Positions 37,320 through 47,455 of a DNA stretch of 64,000 bases are shown here, in pieces. The translations under genes and the position numbers were made by a program. The stretch comes from Pseudomonas mucoides. GTDB taxonomy: Bacteria; Pseudomonadota; Gammaproteobacteria; Pseudomonadales; Pseudomonadaceae. Positions within the stretch are counted from its first letter, which is position 1; the number at the start of each line of letters is the position of its first letter. The notes below the pieces were generated by a model. The model made no database searches and was not told the DNA's origin. It was given only the letters and a program-made list of their open reading frames with translations. The DNA lies in NCBI RefSeq assembly GCF_015461845.1, contig NZ_JACOPW010000002.1:124001-188000 (forward strand), given 5' to 3'.

Positions 37320-37931
37320 ATGAAACTGTTGCATATCGATTCGAGCATTCTTGGTGACAACTCGGCTTCCCGCCTGCTGAGCAGCGAAGTCGTCAAAGCC
37401 TGGCAAACCGCAGAGCCAAACGCCGTGGTCACTTACCGCGACCTGGCCGCCGATGCCATCAGCCATTTCTCCGCCACGACCCTTGTTGCCGCGGGCACTA
37501 CCGCCGAACTGCGCAACGCCGCCCAGCAGCACGAAGCCGAGCTGAGTGCCACTACCCTGGCCGAATTCCTCGCCGCCGATGCCGTGGTGATTGCCGCACC
37601 GATGTACAACTTCACCATCCCGACCCAACTCAAGGCCTGGATCGATCGCATCGCCGTTGCCGGTCAGACCTTCCGTTACACCGAAGCCGGCCCTGAAGGC
37701 CTGTGCGGCGGCAAGAAAGTCGTGATCGTCTCGACTTCCGGTGGCCTGCATGCCGGTCAGGCCACGGGTGTGGCTCACGAAGAGTACTTGAAAGTACTGT
37801 TCGGCTTCATCGGCATCACCGACATTGAATTCGTCCGTGCCCATGGCCTGGCTTACGGTGATGAAGTGCGCACCAAAGCCATGAGCGACGCTCAAGCGCA
37901 AATCAGCGAGCAATTGTTCGCCGCCGCGTAA
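37320..37931 (+). CDS. azoR: FMN-dependent NADH:azoreductase / quinone reductase
   Basis: A 203-residue flavodoxin-like reductase. The FMN site is formed by [36 protein letters not shown] and VSTSGGLH. It reduces quinones and azo compounds by two electrons from NADH and protects against electrophile stress. GGAG lies before the ATG. A divergent LysR gene likely controls it, and a strong terminator follows. Confidence 0.92.
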   Translation: MKLLHIDSSILGDNSASRLLSSEVVKAWQTAEPNAVVTYRDLAADAISHFSATTLVAAGTTAELRNAAQQHEAELSATTLAEFLAADAVVIAAPMYNFTIPTQLKAWIDRIAVAGQTFRYTEAGPEGLCGGKKVVIVSTSGGLHAGQATGVAHEEYLKVLFGFIGITDIEFVRAHGLAYGDEVRTKAMSDAQAQISEQLFAAA

Positions 37932-37970
37932 GGCTTGCGTAAAAACGCAAAACAGCTCAGGCAACACCCC

Positions 37971-38018
37971 AAAAAACTCTGTATTCTGGTCACGCAAGTG
38001 CCAGATACGGAGTTTTTT
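37971..38018 (+). terminator. Rho-independent terminator of azoR
   Basis: AAAAAACTCTGTATTCTGG pairs with CCAGATACGGAGTTTTTT with one mismatch and one bulge, ending in a T-run. The remaining part of the 250-bp gap to 38181 has no gene. Confidence 0.85.
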
Positions 38019-38181
38019 GTTTCTGGCCGTTTCAGGTTGTGGCCCAGGTTATGCAACAGGGGGTTAACGCTCCCGTTCTGCAACGACCTTGGTGGCCGCG
38101 ATTGCTGGTACAAGGCCGCTGCCTCGATCAACCGAGGAGAACGGGCTTTCCGGTCAAGTAACAAAATGGTGGGGCATCCTT

Positions 38182-39219
38182 ATGGTGCGTCTTTGTGCAA
38201 CGTTACTGTTTTGCCTGCTCAGCAGCCTGAATTCAGTGCACGCCGCGCCTGCGCCACATCCTCACTGGAGCGTCGGCTTCCATGAGATGAGTTTTCTCGA
38301 CCCTCTCGATTTGCAACCGATGCACGCCATCGCGTTCTATCCCTCCAGTGACCGCGAACACACCAGCAGAATCGAGGGCTACACGGTCGAAGCCGGTGAA
38401 GACATCCCGGTGGCTATCGGCCGTTTCCCGATGCTGATGCTGTCCCATGGCAACACCGGAACCCCGTTGGCCCTGCATGACCTCGCCACCTCGCTGGCGC
38501 GCAAGGGTTTTGTGGTGGTGGCGGTGATCCATCCCGGCGACAACTCCAAAGACCACAGCCGTCTTGGTACGTTGAGCAATCTTTACGGACGCCCGATCCA
38601 GATTTCCGAAGCCATTACCGCCACCCTGGGCGATCGCATGCTTGCGCCGTTCGTCAATGCCAATCAGGTCGGGGTCATCGGCTATTCGGCGGGCGGTGAG
38701 ACGGCGTTGATCCTGTCGGGTGCCACGCCTGATCTGGATCGTCTGCGTCGTTATTGCGAGGAACGCCCGGACGACCGCGATGCTTGCAACACTAAGGGTG
38801 AATTGATTGTGGATCGTGACGATCTTCAACCCGTGGCCGACCCGCGTGTGCGTGCCTTGCTGTTGATGGCGCCGTTGAGTTTGAAGTTCGGCCGTCACAC
38901 CCTGTCCGAGGTGCATGTGCCGGTGCTGCTTTATAGCGGCGACGGCGACAAACTGGTCGCATTCGACAAGAACGCCGCTGCACTCGCGCGTAAGTTGCCA
39001 ATTGCCCCTGATTTCAAATTGCTGGCGGGAGCCGGGCACTTCGTGTTCATGGCGCCGTGCAACGAAGAGCAGATCGCCGCCATGCCGGCGCTGTGTACCG
39101 ACGCCGACGGTGTCGACCGCGAGGGCATCCATCGCGACATGATTTCCGAGGCCGGGCGATTCTTCTCTCGCACCCTGGGCATCGCCACCCGCGCAGGCCT
39201 GCAAACCGCAGATCAGTGA
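38182..39219 (+). CDS. Secreted alpha/beta hydrolase (dienelactone / PAF-acetylhydrolase-like)
   Basis: A 345-residue hydrolase with a signal peptide (MVRLCATLLFCLLSSLNSVHA). The nucleophile elbow is GVIGYSAGGETALIL with Ser in GYSAGG; LSHGNTGTPLALHDLATSLA forms the oxyanion side; Asp in LLYSGDGDKLV and His in AGAGHFVFMAPC complete the triad. ATG 38182 begins the signal peptide; the longer frame from 38089 is not supported. The substrate is an ester or lipid of unknown kind. Confidence 0.82.
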   Translation: MVRLCATLLFCLLSSLNSVHAAPAPHPHWSVGFHEMSFLDPLDLQPMHAIAFYPSSDREHTSRIEGYTVEAGEDIPVAIGRFPMLMLSHGNTGTPLALHDLATSLARKGFVVVAVIHPGDNSKDHSRLGTLSNLYGRPIQISEAITATLGDRMLAPFVNANQVGVIGYSAGGETALILSGATPDLDRLRRYCEERPDDRDACNTKGELIVDRDDLQPVADPRVRALLLMAPLSLKFGRHTLSEVHVPVLLYSGDGDKLVAFDKNAAALARKLPIAPDFKLLAGAGHFVFMAPCNEEQIAAMPALCTDADGVDREGIHRDMISEAGRFFSRTLGIATRAGLQTADQ

Positions 39220-39242
39220 AGCACAACCCTTGTAGCCGCTGG

Positions 39243-40430
39243 CTAGGCCATTGCGCGGCGTTTGAGTAGCAGGGTCAACGCCAATCCGGTCACCGACAAC
39301 AACGCCGCGCTAAAGAAAATCCACGTGTACCCCAGGTTCAACGCCACTGCGCCCATTAATGGTCCGGCGATGGCCAGTGCCAGATCAAAAAACACCGCAT
39401 AAGCACTCAACCCCGCGCCACGACTGGAATTGGGCACCTGTTTGATCGCTTCAACCCCCAGCGCCGGATAAACCAGCGACAAGCCAAAACCGGTCAGGCC
39501 CGCGCCGATCAGCGCATAACCCGTCGAAGGCGCCAGCCACAACAGCACCAGACCCACGGTTTCAATGCTCATACAGGCAATGGCCGAGGTGAATCCGCCG
39601 AAACGGCTGATGCTGGAGATGAACAACAGCCGGGCCAAAATGAAGCAGGCACCGAACACGGTGAGGCAATACGCGGCACCGGCCCAGCCACGGCTGACGT
39701 AATACAGGGTAATAAAGGTAGTCAACGTGCCATACCCGATGGACGCCAGGCTCAGGCTCGCCCCAAATGGAGCGATTCGCCCGAACACCGCCCAAAAGGG
39801 CAGCCGCTCGCCACGAATCACCGGCACTGAGGGTTTGTTGCGGATCAGCAGCAGCGCGGCAAGCGCCAACAGCGACAGCGCGATCCCCAGACTGGCAAAA
39901 CCATACTCGGCGACCATCACCACCCCCAATGGTGCGCCGATGGCGATGGCGCCGTAAGACGCGATGCCGTTCCAGGAGATGGAACGGGCGGTGTGCTCGG
40001 CGCCGACCTGGCCCATGCACCAACTGATGGTGCCGACGCCGATCAGTCCCTGGGCGATCCCGAGCAGCAAGCGACCGGCGATCAGGATCAATAGACTCAG
40101 CAAGGGCATGCTCTGCAGCAACGTCGACATCAGCGTCAACACGCCGCTCAGCACAATCCCCGACAACCCGTAGACAATCGCCCGCTTGGTGCCAATGCTG
40201 TCCGACATGCGCCCGGCCATCGGCCGGCTTAGCAGGGTGGCCAGGTATTGCGAACCAATGGTCAGCCCCGCGATGATCGCACTGAAGCCCAGTTGCTCAT
40301 GAACATAGCCTGGCAACACCGCAATCGGCAGGCCGATGCAGAGGAAGGCAATAAAGGTATAAAAAACGATGGAGACGATCTGCAGGGTGATCGCTAGGGA
40401 GCTTTGCGGGGGCTGTTGCTGCGCAGACAT
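39243..40430 (-). CDS. MFS transporter (YhhS-like)
   Basis: A 395-residue, 12-helix major facilitator. The loop 2-3 motif is RPMAGRMSDSIGTKRAIVYG, and the protein follows the YhhS/arabinose-efflux-like pattern. It is probably a proton-coupled exporter of small compounds; substrate unknown. It converges with the hydrolase gene. Confidence 0.85.
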   Translation of the reverse strand: MSAQQQPPQSSLAITLQIVSIVFYTFIAFLCIGLPIAVLPGYVHEQLGFSAIIAGLTIGSQYLATLLSRPMAGRMSDSIGTKRAIVYGLSGIVLSGVLTLMSTLLQSMPLLSLLILIAGRLLLGIAQGLIGVGTISWCMGQVGAEHTARSISWNGIASYGAIAIGAPLGVVMVAEYGFASLGIALSLLALAALLLIRNKPSVPVIRGERLPFWAVFGRIAPFGASLSLASIGYGTLTTFITLYYVSRGWAGAAYCLTVFGACFILARLLFISSISRFGGFTSAIACMSIETVGLVLLWLAPSTGYALIGAGLTGFGLSLVYPALGVEAIKQVPNSSRGAGLSAYAVFFDLALAIAGPLMGAVALNLGYTWIFFSAALLSVTGLALTLLLKRRAMA

Positions 40431-40555
40431 GTGGGCTCGTTCGCGGGCGGCGGTGGGAGAGCTGCATCATGGCGTGGGCTGGGAATAAAAGGAAGCAGGC
40501 TAACTATATTCTCCACACAGAGCGTGGGAACGATCACCACTTGGCCCTGAAATGC

Positions 40556-40585
40556 AAAAAGCCCCGTCACATGGACAGGGCTTTT
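40556..40585 (-). terminator. Rho-independent terminator of the ABC-F gene
   Basis: AAAAGCCC and GGGCTTTT arms with an inner GTC/GAC pairing; on the minus strand it is followed by a T-run. It lies about 35 bases beyond the ABC-F stop. Confidence 0.85.
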
Positions 40586-40620
40586 ACTTGCCGCTTGCAG
40601 CTTGAAACTAATCGCTGCTC

Positions 40621-42210
40621 TTAAAACACCACACCCTGGCTACGCAGGTAATCGTCATAAGTACCGCTGAAGTCGATCACGCCACTAGGGCTCAACTCGA
40701 TGATGCGGGTCGCCAACGACGATACGAACTCACGGTCGTGGCTGACGAAGATCAGCGTGCCCGGGTAGTTCTCCAGCGCCAGGTTCAGCGCCTCGATGGA
40801 TTCCATGTCCAAGTGGTTGGTCGGTTCGTCCATGATCAGCACGTTCGGCTTTTGCAGGATCAGCTTGCCGAACAGCATGCGACCTTGCTCACCACCGGAG
40901 ATGACCTTGACCGACTTGAGGATCTCGTCGTTGGAGAACAGCATGCGACCGAGGGTGCCGCGAACGATTTGCTCGCCGCCCTGAGTCCACTGACCCATCC
41001 AGTCGAACAGGTTGCAGTCGTCTTCGAAGTCGTGCGCGTGGTCCTGAGCGTAGTAGCCCAGTTCCGCTGCGTCGGTCCACTTCACCGTACCGGCATCCGG
41101 GGTCAGTTCGTTGACCAGGGTGCGCAGCAGGGTGGTTTTACCGATACCGTTCGGGCCGATGATCGCCACGCGCTCGCCGGCTTCAACCTGGAAGCTGAAA
41201 TCCTTGAACAGGGTCTTGCCGTCGAAGCCTTTGGCCATGCGCTCGACGATGACCGCCTGACGGTGCAGCTTCTTGGTTTGTTCGAAACGGATGAACGGGC
41301 TCACACGGCTCGAAGGCTTGACCTCGGCCAGTTGGATCTTGTCGATCGCCTTGGCGCGGGAGGTCGCTTGCTTGGCTTTCGAGGCGTTGGCCGAGAAGCG
41401 GCTGACGAACGATTGCAGCTCGGAAATCTGCGCCTTCTTCTTGGCGTTGTCCGACAGCAGTTGCTCGCGGGACTGGGTCGCCACGGTCATGTACTCGTCG
41501 TAGTTGCCCGGGAACAGACGCAGTTCGCCGTAATCCAGGTCAGCCATGTGGGTGCACACGCTGTTCAGGAAGTGACGGTCGTGAGAGATGATGATCATCA
41601 GGCTGGAGCGCTGGGTCAGAATGTTTTCCAGCCAGCGGATGGTGTTGATGTCCAGGTGGTTGGTCGGTTCGTCGAGCAACAGCACTTCAGGATCGGAGAA
41701 CAGCGCCTGCGCCAGCAATACGCGCAGTTTCCAGCCTGGGGAAACTTCGCTCATCGGGCCAAAGTGCTGCTCGATGCCGATACCCAGGCCCAGCAACAGC
41801 TCGCCGGCACGGGATTCGGCGGTGTAGCCGTCCATTTCGGCGAATTCGGTTTCCAGCTCGGCCACGGCCATGCCGTCTTCTTCGGTCATTTCCGGCAGCG
41901 AGTAGATGCGATCGCGCTCGGCCTTGACCTTCCACAGCTCTTCGTGACCCATGATCACGGTATCGATCACGGTGAATTCTTCGTAGGCGAACTGGTCCTG
42001 GCGCAATTTACCCAGACGCACGTTCGGCTCGAGCATGACCTGGCCGCCGGATGGCTCGAGGTCGCCACCGAGGATTTTCATGAAAGTCGACTTGCCGCAA
42101 CCGTTGGCGCCGATCAGGCCGTAGCGGTTGCCCGCGCCGAACTTGACCGAAACGTTTTCGAATAGCGGCTTGGCGCCGAACTGCATCGTGATGTTAGCTG
42201 TAGAGATCAA
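40621..42210 (-). CDS. ybiT: ABC-F ATPase YbiT
   Basis: A 529-residue soluble protein with two ABC ATPase domains: Walker [10 protein letters not shown] and GPNGIGKTT, and [11 protein letters not shown] and [11 protein letters not shown]. The inter-domain linker [20 protein letters not shown] matches YbiT closely. ABC-F proteins bind the ribosomal E site and help translation. It starts with TTG, with AGGA about nine bases before it; the start is supported by alignment of [20 protein letters not shown] with known YbiT N-termini. Confidence 0.92.
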   Translation of the reverse strand: MISTANITMQFGAKPLFENVSVKFGAGNRYGLIGANGCGKSTFMKILGGDLEPSGGQVMLEPNVRLGKLRQDQFAYEEFTVIDTVIMGHEELWKVKAERDRIYSLPEMTEEDGMAVAELETEFAEMDGYTAESRAGELLLGLGIGIEQHFGPMSEVSPGWKLRVLLAQALFSDPEVLLLDEPTNHLDINTIRWLENILTQRSSLMIIISHDRHFLNSVCTHMADLDYGELRLFPGNYDEYMTVATQSREQLLSDNAKKKAQISELQSFVSRFSANASKAKQATSRAKAIDKIQLAEVKPSSRVSPFIRFEQTKKLHRQAVIVERMAKGFDGKTLFKDFSFQVEAGERVAIIGPNGIGKTTLLRTLVNELTPDAGTVKWTDAAELGYYAQDHAHDFEDDCNLFDWMGQWTQGGEQIVRGTLGRMLFSNDEILKSVKVISGGEQGRMLFGKLILQKPNVLIMDEPTNHLDMESIEALNLALENYPGTLIFVSHDREFVSSLATRIIELSPSGVIDFSGTYDDYLRSQGVVF

Positions 42211-42704
42211 AGGTTTTTCCTGCGAAGCATTCAGAGTAGCTAGGGTTGCGGCAGTACCGATTCAGTACCCGTTTCCGGTATTCAAACCACGGGAAATGCA
42301 TCCCGGTCAGAAGCGGAAGGTCCATCTGGCAATAAGTGGACAGCAGCATATGGAGCGCTTGGCCCGAGTCGAAGTGCGCTGAGACGGGGTTCATTCCCGT
42401 CATCAACCAAGGGGGGCGCGTAATGTTTGGCGGCGATTGTACTGGTCTGGCTCTCTAAACGATAGGGCGTTGAGACCGCTTGGGCGCATTGACAGTACCA
42501 GCGGACAGATTTTCACATTTGCAAGCTAACTATTTGTTACAGAGAGTGGCTAAAATGCGATTTTTCACCCGATGCCGACAGCCGGCGCAGGCTCAAGGAC
42601 GCGCTACCGGGTTCGCTGTCTGGTTTTCAGACGCTGCACAAGACCCTTGGCCAATGGGTTGGCCGGGAAGGCAGTTTGTTCACTTCAGACGTGTGACGAT
42701 TTCT
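42211..42704. other. Gene-free region between ybiT and lpxO
   Basis: About 490 bases between divergent genes. Short frames on both strands lack ribosome-binding sites and family resemblance. The open frame of lpxO reaches back to 42480, but this part has no homology that I recognise. It probably holds both promoters and a long lpxO leader. Confidence 0.5.
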
Positions 42705-43604
42705 GTGAAACTGATCATCGCCCTTGTTTACATAGTTTCCATTGCGTACGTCCACCTGCGCGGTCGCGTGCGCCACAAACTGGGGCGCCAGTTGAGTGAT
42801 CACTCTTCGTTTCTGGCGCCGCTCAATTGCTTCCTTTATCTGTTCTCGAAAATTCCGGGCAAGCCTTATCTCAATCCGGCGGATTTCCCAGACCTGAGCC
42901 CGTTGCAGGCGCATTGGCAAGAAATTCGTGCTGAAGGCCAAAACCTGCTGAAGGCGGGGGAGATCAAGCGCGCGGATCAGTACAACGACGTTGGCTTCAA
43001 CTCGTTCTTCAAGACCGGGTGGAAGCGGTTTTACCTGAAGTGGTACGGCGACAGTCATCCTTCGGCAATGAAACTCTGCCCGCGTACCACGGAGCTGGTC
43101 CAGGGCATCGGCTCGATCAAGGCCGCGATGTTCGCCGAACTGCCGCCGGGTTCGAAACTGGTCCGTCACCGTGACCCTTATGCCGGTTCTTACCGTTATC
43201 ACCTGGGGCTGGAGACGCCGAACGATGCCGGTTGCTACATCAATGTCGATGGCGAGAAGTACCACTGGCGCGACGGCGAAGCGGTGATGTTCGACGAAAC
43301 ATTCATTCATTACGCCGAGAACACCACGCAACAGAACCGGATCATTCTGTTCTGTGACGTCGAGCGTCCGATGAAGTATGGCTGGGCGGCGGCGTTTAAT
43401 GGGTGGTTCAGCCGTAACGTGATGTCGGCGGCCGGGGCGCCGAATGATGAGGGCGACAGGACAGGGGGGATTAACCGTCTGTTCACCAGAATCTACAAGA
43501 TTCGTTTGCGGGGCAAAGCGCTGAAGAAGCGTAATCGCAGGCGTTATTACCTGGAAAAGTGGGCGATCTTTGGCGGGTTGCTGGCGGTGTTTGTGCTGAT
43601 CTGA
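42705..43604 (+). CDS. lpxO: Lipid A hydroxylase LpxO (Asp/Asn beta-hydroxylase family)
   Basis: A 299-residue Fe(II)/2-oxoglutarate dioxygenase of the aspartyl/asparaginyl beta-hydroxylase family with an N-terminal membrane helix (KLIIALVYIVSIAYVHLRGR). Iron ligands lie in KLVRHRDPYAGSYRYHLGL and FDETFIHYAENT. It adds a 2-hydroxyl to a lipid A secondary acyl chain. The start is taken as GTG 42705 by similarity to LpxO N-termini; GTG 42693 is possible and neither has a strong Shine-Dalgarno. Confidence 0.85.
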   Translation: MKLIIALVYIVSIAYVHLRGRVRHKLGRQLSDHSSFLAPLNCFLYLFSKIPGKPYLNPADFPDLSPLQAHWQEIRAEGQNLLKAGEIKRADQYNDVGFNSFFKTGWKRFYLKWYGDSHPSAMKLCPRTTELVQGIGSIKAAMFAELPPGSKLVRHRDPYAGSYRYHLGLETPNDAGCYINVDGEKYHWRDGEAVMFDETFIHYAENTTQQNRIILFCDVERPMKYGWAAAFNGWFSRNVMSAAGAPNDEGDRTGGINRLFTRIYKIRLRGKALKKRNRRRYYLEKWAIFGGLLAVFVLI

Positions 43605-43627
43605 GTTTAGTGGTGTGGCGGATTAAG

Positions 43628-43711
43628 CCATCCCGAGCAGGCTCACTCCTGCGTTTGATCTGTGGCGTGCACAAATCAACTGTGGGAGCGAGCTTGCTCG
43701 CGATAGGGCCA
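43628..43711. repeat. Inverted pair of REP elements
   Basis: CATCCCGAGCAGGCTCACTC and GTGGGAGCGAGCTTGCTCGC face each other; the family of 2112. It separates converging lpxO and ku. Confidence 0.8.
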
Positions 43712-43735
43712 TAACAAACACCACAACATTCGAAA

Positions 43736-44584
43736 CTAACCACGCGAACGCTTCGTGGCTTTTTTCTGCGCCGCCGGCTTGGCCTTCCCGGCACCTTTAC
43801 TTCCCAGGCTACGTTTAAGCAACTCAGTCAAATCAATCACATCCGCCGTTTTGCGCTCCTCTTCACCCGTCGCCGTCTCGACATCCTCGATCTTGCCTTC
43901 ATTGGCCTTTTTCTCGACCAGCGCCATGATCTTGTCTTCGAAACTGTCGCGGTAGTCTTCGGGTTTCCAGTCTGCACTCATGTCCTGCACCAGGCGCTTG
44001 GCCATATCCAGTTCACCCTTGGCCAGTTCGGGTTTGGTCACTTCGCTGCCCAGTTCAAGGGTATCGAGGCTGCGCACTTCCGCGGGCCAACGCAACATCA
44101 CCAGCACCATCGCCGACTCCAGCGGCATCAAGGCCGCCAAGTGCTGGCGCGTGTGCAACACCACGTGGGCCAGGGCGACTTTGTTGGTTTTGCTTAGCGT
44201 TTCCCGCAACAACGCGTACACCTTGCCGCCGCGTTTATCCGGGGCGAGGTAGTACGGCGTATCGATGTTTTGCAAGGGGATCTGTTCACTGTCGACAAAA
44301 GAAAAGATGTCGATGGTTTGCGTGGACAGCGGGTGCGCCGACTTGATTTCCTCTTCAGTGAGGACCACGTACCGGCCCTTTTCATACTGCACGCCTTTGA
44401 CAATATGCTCCTTGGTGACTTCCTTGCCGGTGACCTTGTTCACGCGTTTGTACCCGACCGGCTCCATGCTGCGGCTGTCCAGCCAATCGAAATCCACCCC
44501 TTGGGAAGACGTCGCCGAGACCAGCGCCACAGGGATATGCACCAGCCCGAAACTGATTGCGCCTTTCCAGATTGCCCGTGCCAT
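43736..44584 (-). CDS. ku: Non-homologous end-joining protein Ku
   Basis: A 282-residue bacterial Ku protein starting MARAIWKGAISFGLVHIPVAL. The Ku core runs to about residue 250, followed by a Lys/Ala/Gly-rich basic tail (KGAGKAKPAAQKKATKRSRG). It forms a DNA-end-binding ring and recruits LigD. No ligD lies in this window. The frame continues upstream to 44713 but homology begins at ATG 44584. Confidence 0.92.
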   Translation of the reverse strand: MARAIWKGAISFGLVHIPVALVSATSSQGVDFDWLDSRSMEPVGYKRVNKVTGKEVTKEHIVKGVQYEKGRYVVLTEEEIKSAHPLSTQTIDIFSFVDSEQIPLQNIDTPYYLAPDKRGGKVYALLRETLSKTNKVALAHVVLHTRQHLAALMPLESAMVLVMLRWPAEVRSLDTLELGSEVTKPELAKGELDMAKRLVQDMSADWKPEDYRDSFEDKIMALVEKKANEGKIEDVETATGEEERKTADVIDLTELLKRSLGSKGAGKAKPAAQKKATKRSRG

Positions 44585-44773
44585 GGTCGTCTTCTCGCGA
44601 GTGATGATCAGGTGACCCGTGGCCTGAGGCAAAAGTTTCAGCCGCTTGAGGAGCCCGGCCGGGCGGCGTGGTCGTCTTGTGTTACATCTTGTGAAGGAGG
44701 TTTTAGTTAACAAAACCGAACCCCGGGCGTAGCGTGCTATCGAAGACCCTATCCACGTCGAGAGGCTCGCCCC

Positions 44774-45124
44774 ATGAACAGATATGTACTCGGCTGCTGC
44801 ACCGTGCTGGCGCTGAGTGGTTTGCTGAGCGGCATGGCCCAGGCTTCGCCACCCTCAGCATGGCTGCTGGCCCAAAGCCCAACGGGAGCCTCGAGCAACC
44901 CTTACAACAGCCCGATTCGTCGCGCCAACCCGAACAGCATGCAAGGCTCTCAATCCAGCGCCCCGGCCATTCGCGGGCCCAACACCATGCCGGTTCCACG
45001 CCCACCGACGCTGGATAACGGCGGCATCGGCAACCGCTATCCGCAAAGCCAGCCGGCCCCCGCTAGCCCACCGAAATTCATTCCCAATCCACCTCAGCGA
45101 GATACAGGCACTAGCAACCGTTGA
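44774..45124 (+). CDS. Small exported proline-rich protein
   Basis: A 116-residue protein with signal peptide MNRYVLGCCTVLALSGLLSG, cut near AQA|SPP. The mature part is disordered and rich in Pro, Asn, Ser and Gly (PRPPTLDNGGIGNRYPQSQP). It is 25 bp before the sugar dehydrogenase gene and probably co-transcribed. Function unknown. Confidence 0.65.
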   Translation: MNRYVLGCCTVLALSGLLSGMAQASPPSAWLLAQSPTGASSNPYNSPIRRANPNSMQGSQSSAPAIRGPNTMPVPRPPTLDNGGIGNRYPQSQPAPASPPKFIPNPPQRDTGTSNR

Positions 45125-45149
45125 GCCGGAACGACAAAAGGAAGCGTGC

Positions 45150-46301
45150 ATGTTGCGTAAAACCCTCCTGGCCACCCTGTGTGCCAGCGCATTGATCACC
45201 GCTGCTGCGCCCGTTTTCGCGGCATCGACTCAGGAACTGGACAGCGAACAGGGCACCCTCGAAGTCACCACGATCACCAAGGGGCTTGAACATCCCTGGT
45301 CGGTCGCCTTCCTGCCGGATCGCAAGGGCATGCTGGTCACCGAACGGCCCGGCAACCTGCGCGTCGTCAGCGTCGACGGCAAACTCTTCGGCCCGATCGA
45401 TGGGGTGCCGAAGGTCTGGGCCAAGGGGCAGGGCGGCTTGCTGGATGTGGTGCTGTCCCCTGACTTCCGGCAGGACCGCACGGTTTATCTGTCGTATGCC
45501 GAAGGGGGCGGCGCGGGTGACAAGGCAGGCACGGCGGTCGGTCGCGGGCAATTATCTGAAGACCTGAAAACCCTCAAGGACTTCAAAGTGATCTTCCGCC
45601 AGGAGCCGAAGCTCTCTGTCGGCAACCATTTCGGCTCGCGCCTGGTGTTCGATCGTGACGGGTATCTGTTCATCACTCTCGGCGAAAACAATGACCGGCC
45701 AACCGCTCAGGACCTCGACAAGCTGCAAGGCAAAGTCGTGCGGATCTACCCGGACGGCAAGGTGCCGGACGACAACCCCTTTGTCGGTCAGGCCGGCGTA
45801 CGCCCGGAAATCTGGTCTTATGGCCAACGAAACCCGCAAGGCGCGGCGCTCAATCCGTGGACCGGGGTTCTCTGGGAGAACGAACACGGGCCACAAGGCG
45901 GTGATGAGCTGAACATCATCGAACGCGGCAAGAATTACGGCTGGCCACTGGCAACCCACGGCATCAACTATTCCGGCGATCCGATCCCGGAAGCCAAGGG
46001 CAAGACCGCCGAAGGCACCGTGGCGCCGCACCATGTCTGGGAAAAGTCCCCGGGACTGAGCGGGATGGCGTTCTACGATGGGGATCGCTTCAAGGCCTGG
46101 CAGCACAATGCGTTTATCGGTGCGCTGGTGAGCCAGGAGTTGATTCGCTTGCAGTTCGATGGCGATAAAGTGGTTCACGAAGAGCGCTTGCTCGGTGAGC
46201 TCAAGGCGCGGATTCGCGATGTGCGGCAAGGCCCGGACGGGTACTTGTATGTATTGACCGATGAAGACGACGGCGCGCTGTACAAGGTTGGCCTGAAATA
46301 A
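45150..46301 (+). CDS. PQQ-dependent aldose sugar dehydrogenase (YliI type)
   Basis: A 383-residue periplasmic six-bladed beta-propeller quinoprotein of the soluble glucose dehydrogenase family. The signal peptide ends near VFA|AST. Landmarks are GLEHPWSVAFLPDRKGMLVTERPG (quoted in part: EHPWSVAFLPD), NHFGSRLVFDRDGYLFITLG, SYGQRNPQGAALNPWTG and ENEHGPQGGDELN, which place the active-site His and calcium/PQQ ligands. It oxidises aldose sugars using PQQ in the periplasm. Confidence 0.9.
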   Translation: MLRKTLLATLCASALITAAAPVFAASTQELDSEQGTLEVTTITKGLEHPWSVAFLPDRKGMLVTERPGNLRVVSVDGKLFGPIDGVPKVWAKGQGGLLDVVLSPDFRQDRTVYLSYAEGGGAGDKAGTAVGRGQLSEDLKTLKDFKVIFRQEPKLSVGNHFGSRLVFDRDGYLFITLGENNDRPTAQDLDKLQGKVVRIYPDGKVPDDNPFVGQAGVRPEIWSYGQRNPQGAALNPWTGVLWENEHGPQGGDELNIIERGKNYGWPLATHGINYSGDPIPEAKGKTAEGTVAPHHVWEKSPGLSGMAFYDGDRFKAWQHNAFIGALVSQELIRLQFDGDKVVHEERLLGELKARIRDVRQGPDGYLYVLTDEDDGALYKVGLK

Positions 46302-46320
46302 CCCCAATCGCCGCGCGGCC

Positions 46321-46351
46321 CTGTAGCCGCTGGCGAAGCCTGCGGCTACAG
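46321..46351. terminator. Palindrome of a third repeat type, overlapping the end of the C39 gene
   Basis: CTGTAGCCGC and GCGGCTACAG pair exactly around TGGCGAAGCCT. It lies between converging genes and overlaps the last codons of the GNAT-C39 gene. It may end transcription, but has no T-run. A partial copy, TGTAGCCGCTGGCTAGG, lies at about 39232. Confidence 0.5.
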
Positions 46352-47455
46352 GGAGGATTGCGCGTTGGGATAGAGAATCACCGCCGCCCGCAACTTGCCC
46401 CGGCCAAAGCTGCTCATCTTCTCGAACTCCCCATGGCTCACCGGCAGATGCTGGCAATCCATAGGCTGGCGATGCTGGCTATGGTCGACATCCGGATCAT
46501 GCAGATAAACAAACTCCTCATCGCAGTCAGTGACGATGACCCAATGCGGTGATTTGGAGCGGGTCAGCCGATAGCTGCTGATCAACACCAGCGGCTGGCC
46601 ACCGTCATTCAGCAATCGTGGCAAGTCCAGCAGGCCGCCGATCACCTGTTTCACATCGGTGGCCTGCAACTGCACGGTGAACTCTTCGTGCACCAGGCGC
46701 ATGACGTCTTTTTTATGCTCGTTACGCACCCCATCGAGAAACAACGGCCCCGTCATGCTCAGTTGCAGACGCACGCCAAATCCACGATTCCAGGCGGCCA
46801 ACGCCAGGCCTTGCGGGCTGCATCCTCCGTGACCCGAGGTCATGAACACCGTCGTCGCCTCGCGCCAGATCTGCAGCTCTTCGCGGCGTTCCAGTTTCCG
46901 GTCTTTTTGCAGTGCGCCCATGGCCATTAGCAGGCAGGCCGGGCCGCAGGTGAAATCGGTGGTCTGCGGGTAATACGGCACTTTGATGTTTCTTGAGTCT
47001 CGGTGCTGGAGAATGCGTTTCTCCAGACGCAACGCATCGGCGTGGTCCTGGTAATAGTCATGAATCAGCGCAAAACGCCGGTAACCGTTGCACTCATAAA
47101 GGGCAATCGCCGCCGGATTGTCCATGCGCACCTCCAGCCGAACGTAGGCACAGTCGTGTTGCAGCGCACAGGCTTCGATGCGTTGCAGCAGCTGCTTGCC
47201 CAATCCGCTGCCACGCGCTTCGGCGGCAATCGCAATCGAATAGAGACGGGCCAGCGACGTGCCCCGATGAAACAACACCACCGCGTAGCCGACCAGATGC
47301 TCGTCGCGCTCAGCCACCAGCAACTGCCCATGGGCCCGAGTGATCATCCATTGAAAGCTGCGACTGGTGAGCCGGTCCGTGGTGAAACATTGCTGTTCAA
47401 GTGCCAATAACGCAGGTAAGTCTTCAACTACTGCCAAGCGAAAGACAAGGTTCAT
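46346..47455 (-). CDS. GNAT acetyltransferase fused to a C39-like cysteine peptidase
   Basis: A 369-residue fusion. Residues 1-150 form a RimI-like GNAT (LYSIAIAAEARGSGLGKQLL is the acetyl-CoA loop). Residues 155-369 form a C39/DUF3335 papain-like domain with Cys170 in TDFTCGPACLLMAMGAL, His304 in KSPHWVIVTD and Asp320 in VYLHDPDVD. It has no signal peptide, so both activities are cytoplasmic. It is divergent from a RimK-like ATP-grasp gene with 92 bp between the starts. This pairing is known from comparative genomics as a predicted peptide-modification or peptide-synthesis system, but no product is established to my knowledge. Confidence 0.87.
   Translation of the reverse strand: MNLVFRLAVVEDLPALLALEQQCFTTDRLTSRSFQWMITRAHGQLLVAERDEHLVGYAVVLFHRGTSLARLYSIAIAAEARGSGLGKQLLQRIEACALQHDCAYVRLEVRMDNPAAIALYECNGYRRFALIHDYYQDHADALRLEKRILQHRDSRNIKVPYYPQTTDFTCGPACLLMAMGALQKDRKLERREELQIWREATTVFMTSGHGGCSPQGLALAAWNRGFGVRLQLSMTGPLFLDGVRNEHKKDVMRLVHEEFTVQLQATDVKQVIGGLLDLPRLLNDGGQPLVLISSYRLTRSKSPHWVIVTDCDEEFVYLHDPDVDHSQHRQPMDCQHLPVSHGEFEKMSSFGRGKLRAAVILYPNAQSSL

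Noticed and set aside
40738..42165. A 475-codon plus-strand frame across ybiT
   Set aside because: It is a shadow of the ABC-F gene, Val/Gly/His-rich without any domain, a known effect of high GC at third codon positions.
42480..42704. N-terminal extension of LpxO to the first in-frame ATG
   Set aside because: The extra 75 residues have no LpxO homology that I recognise and would place a non-conserved segment before the membrane helix.
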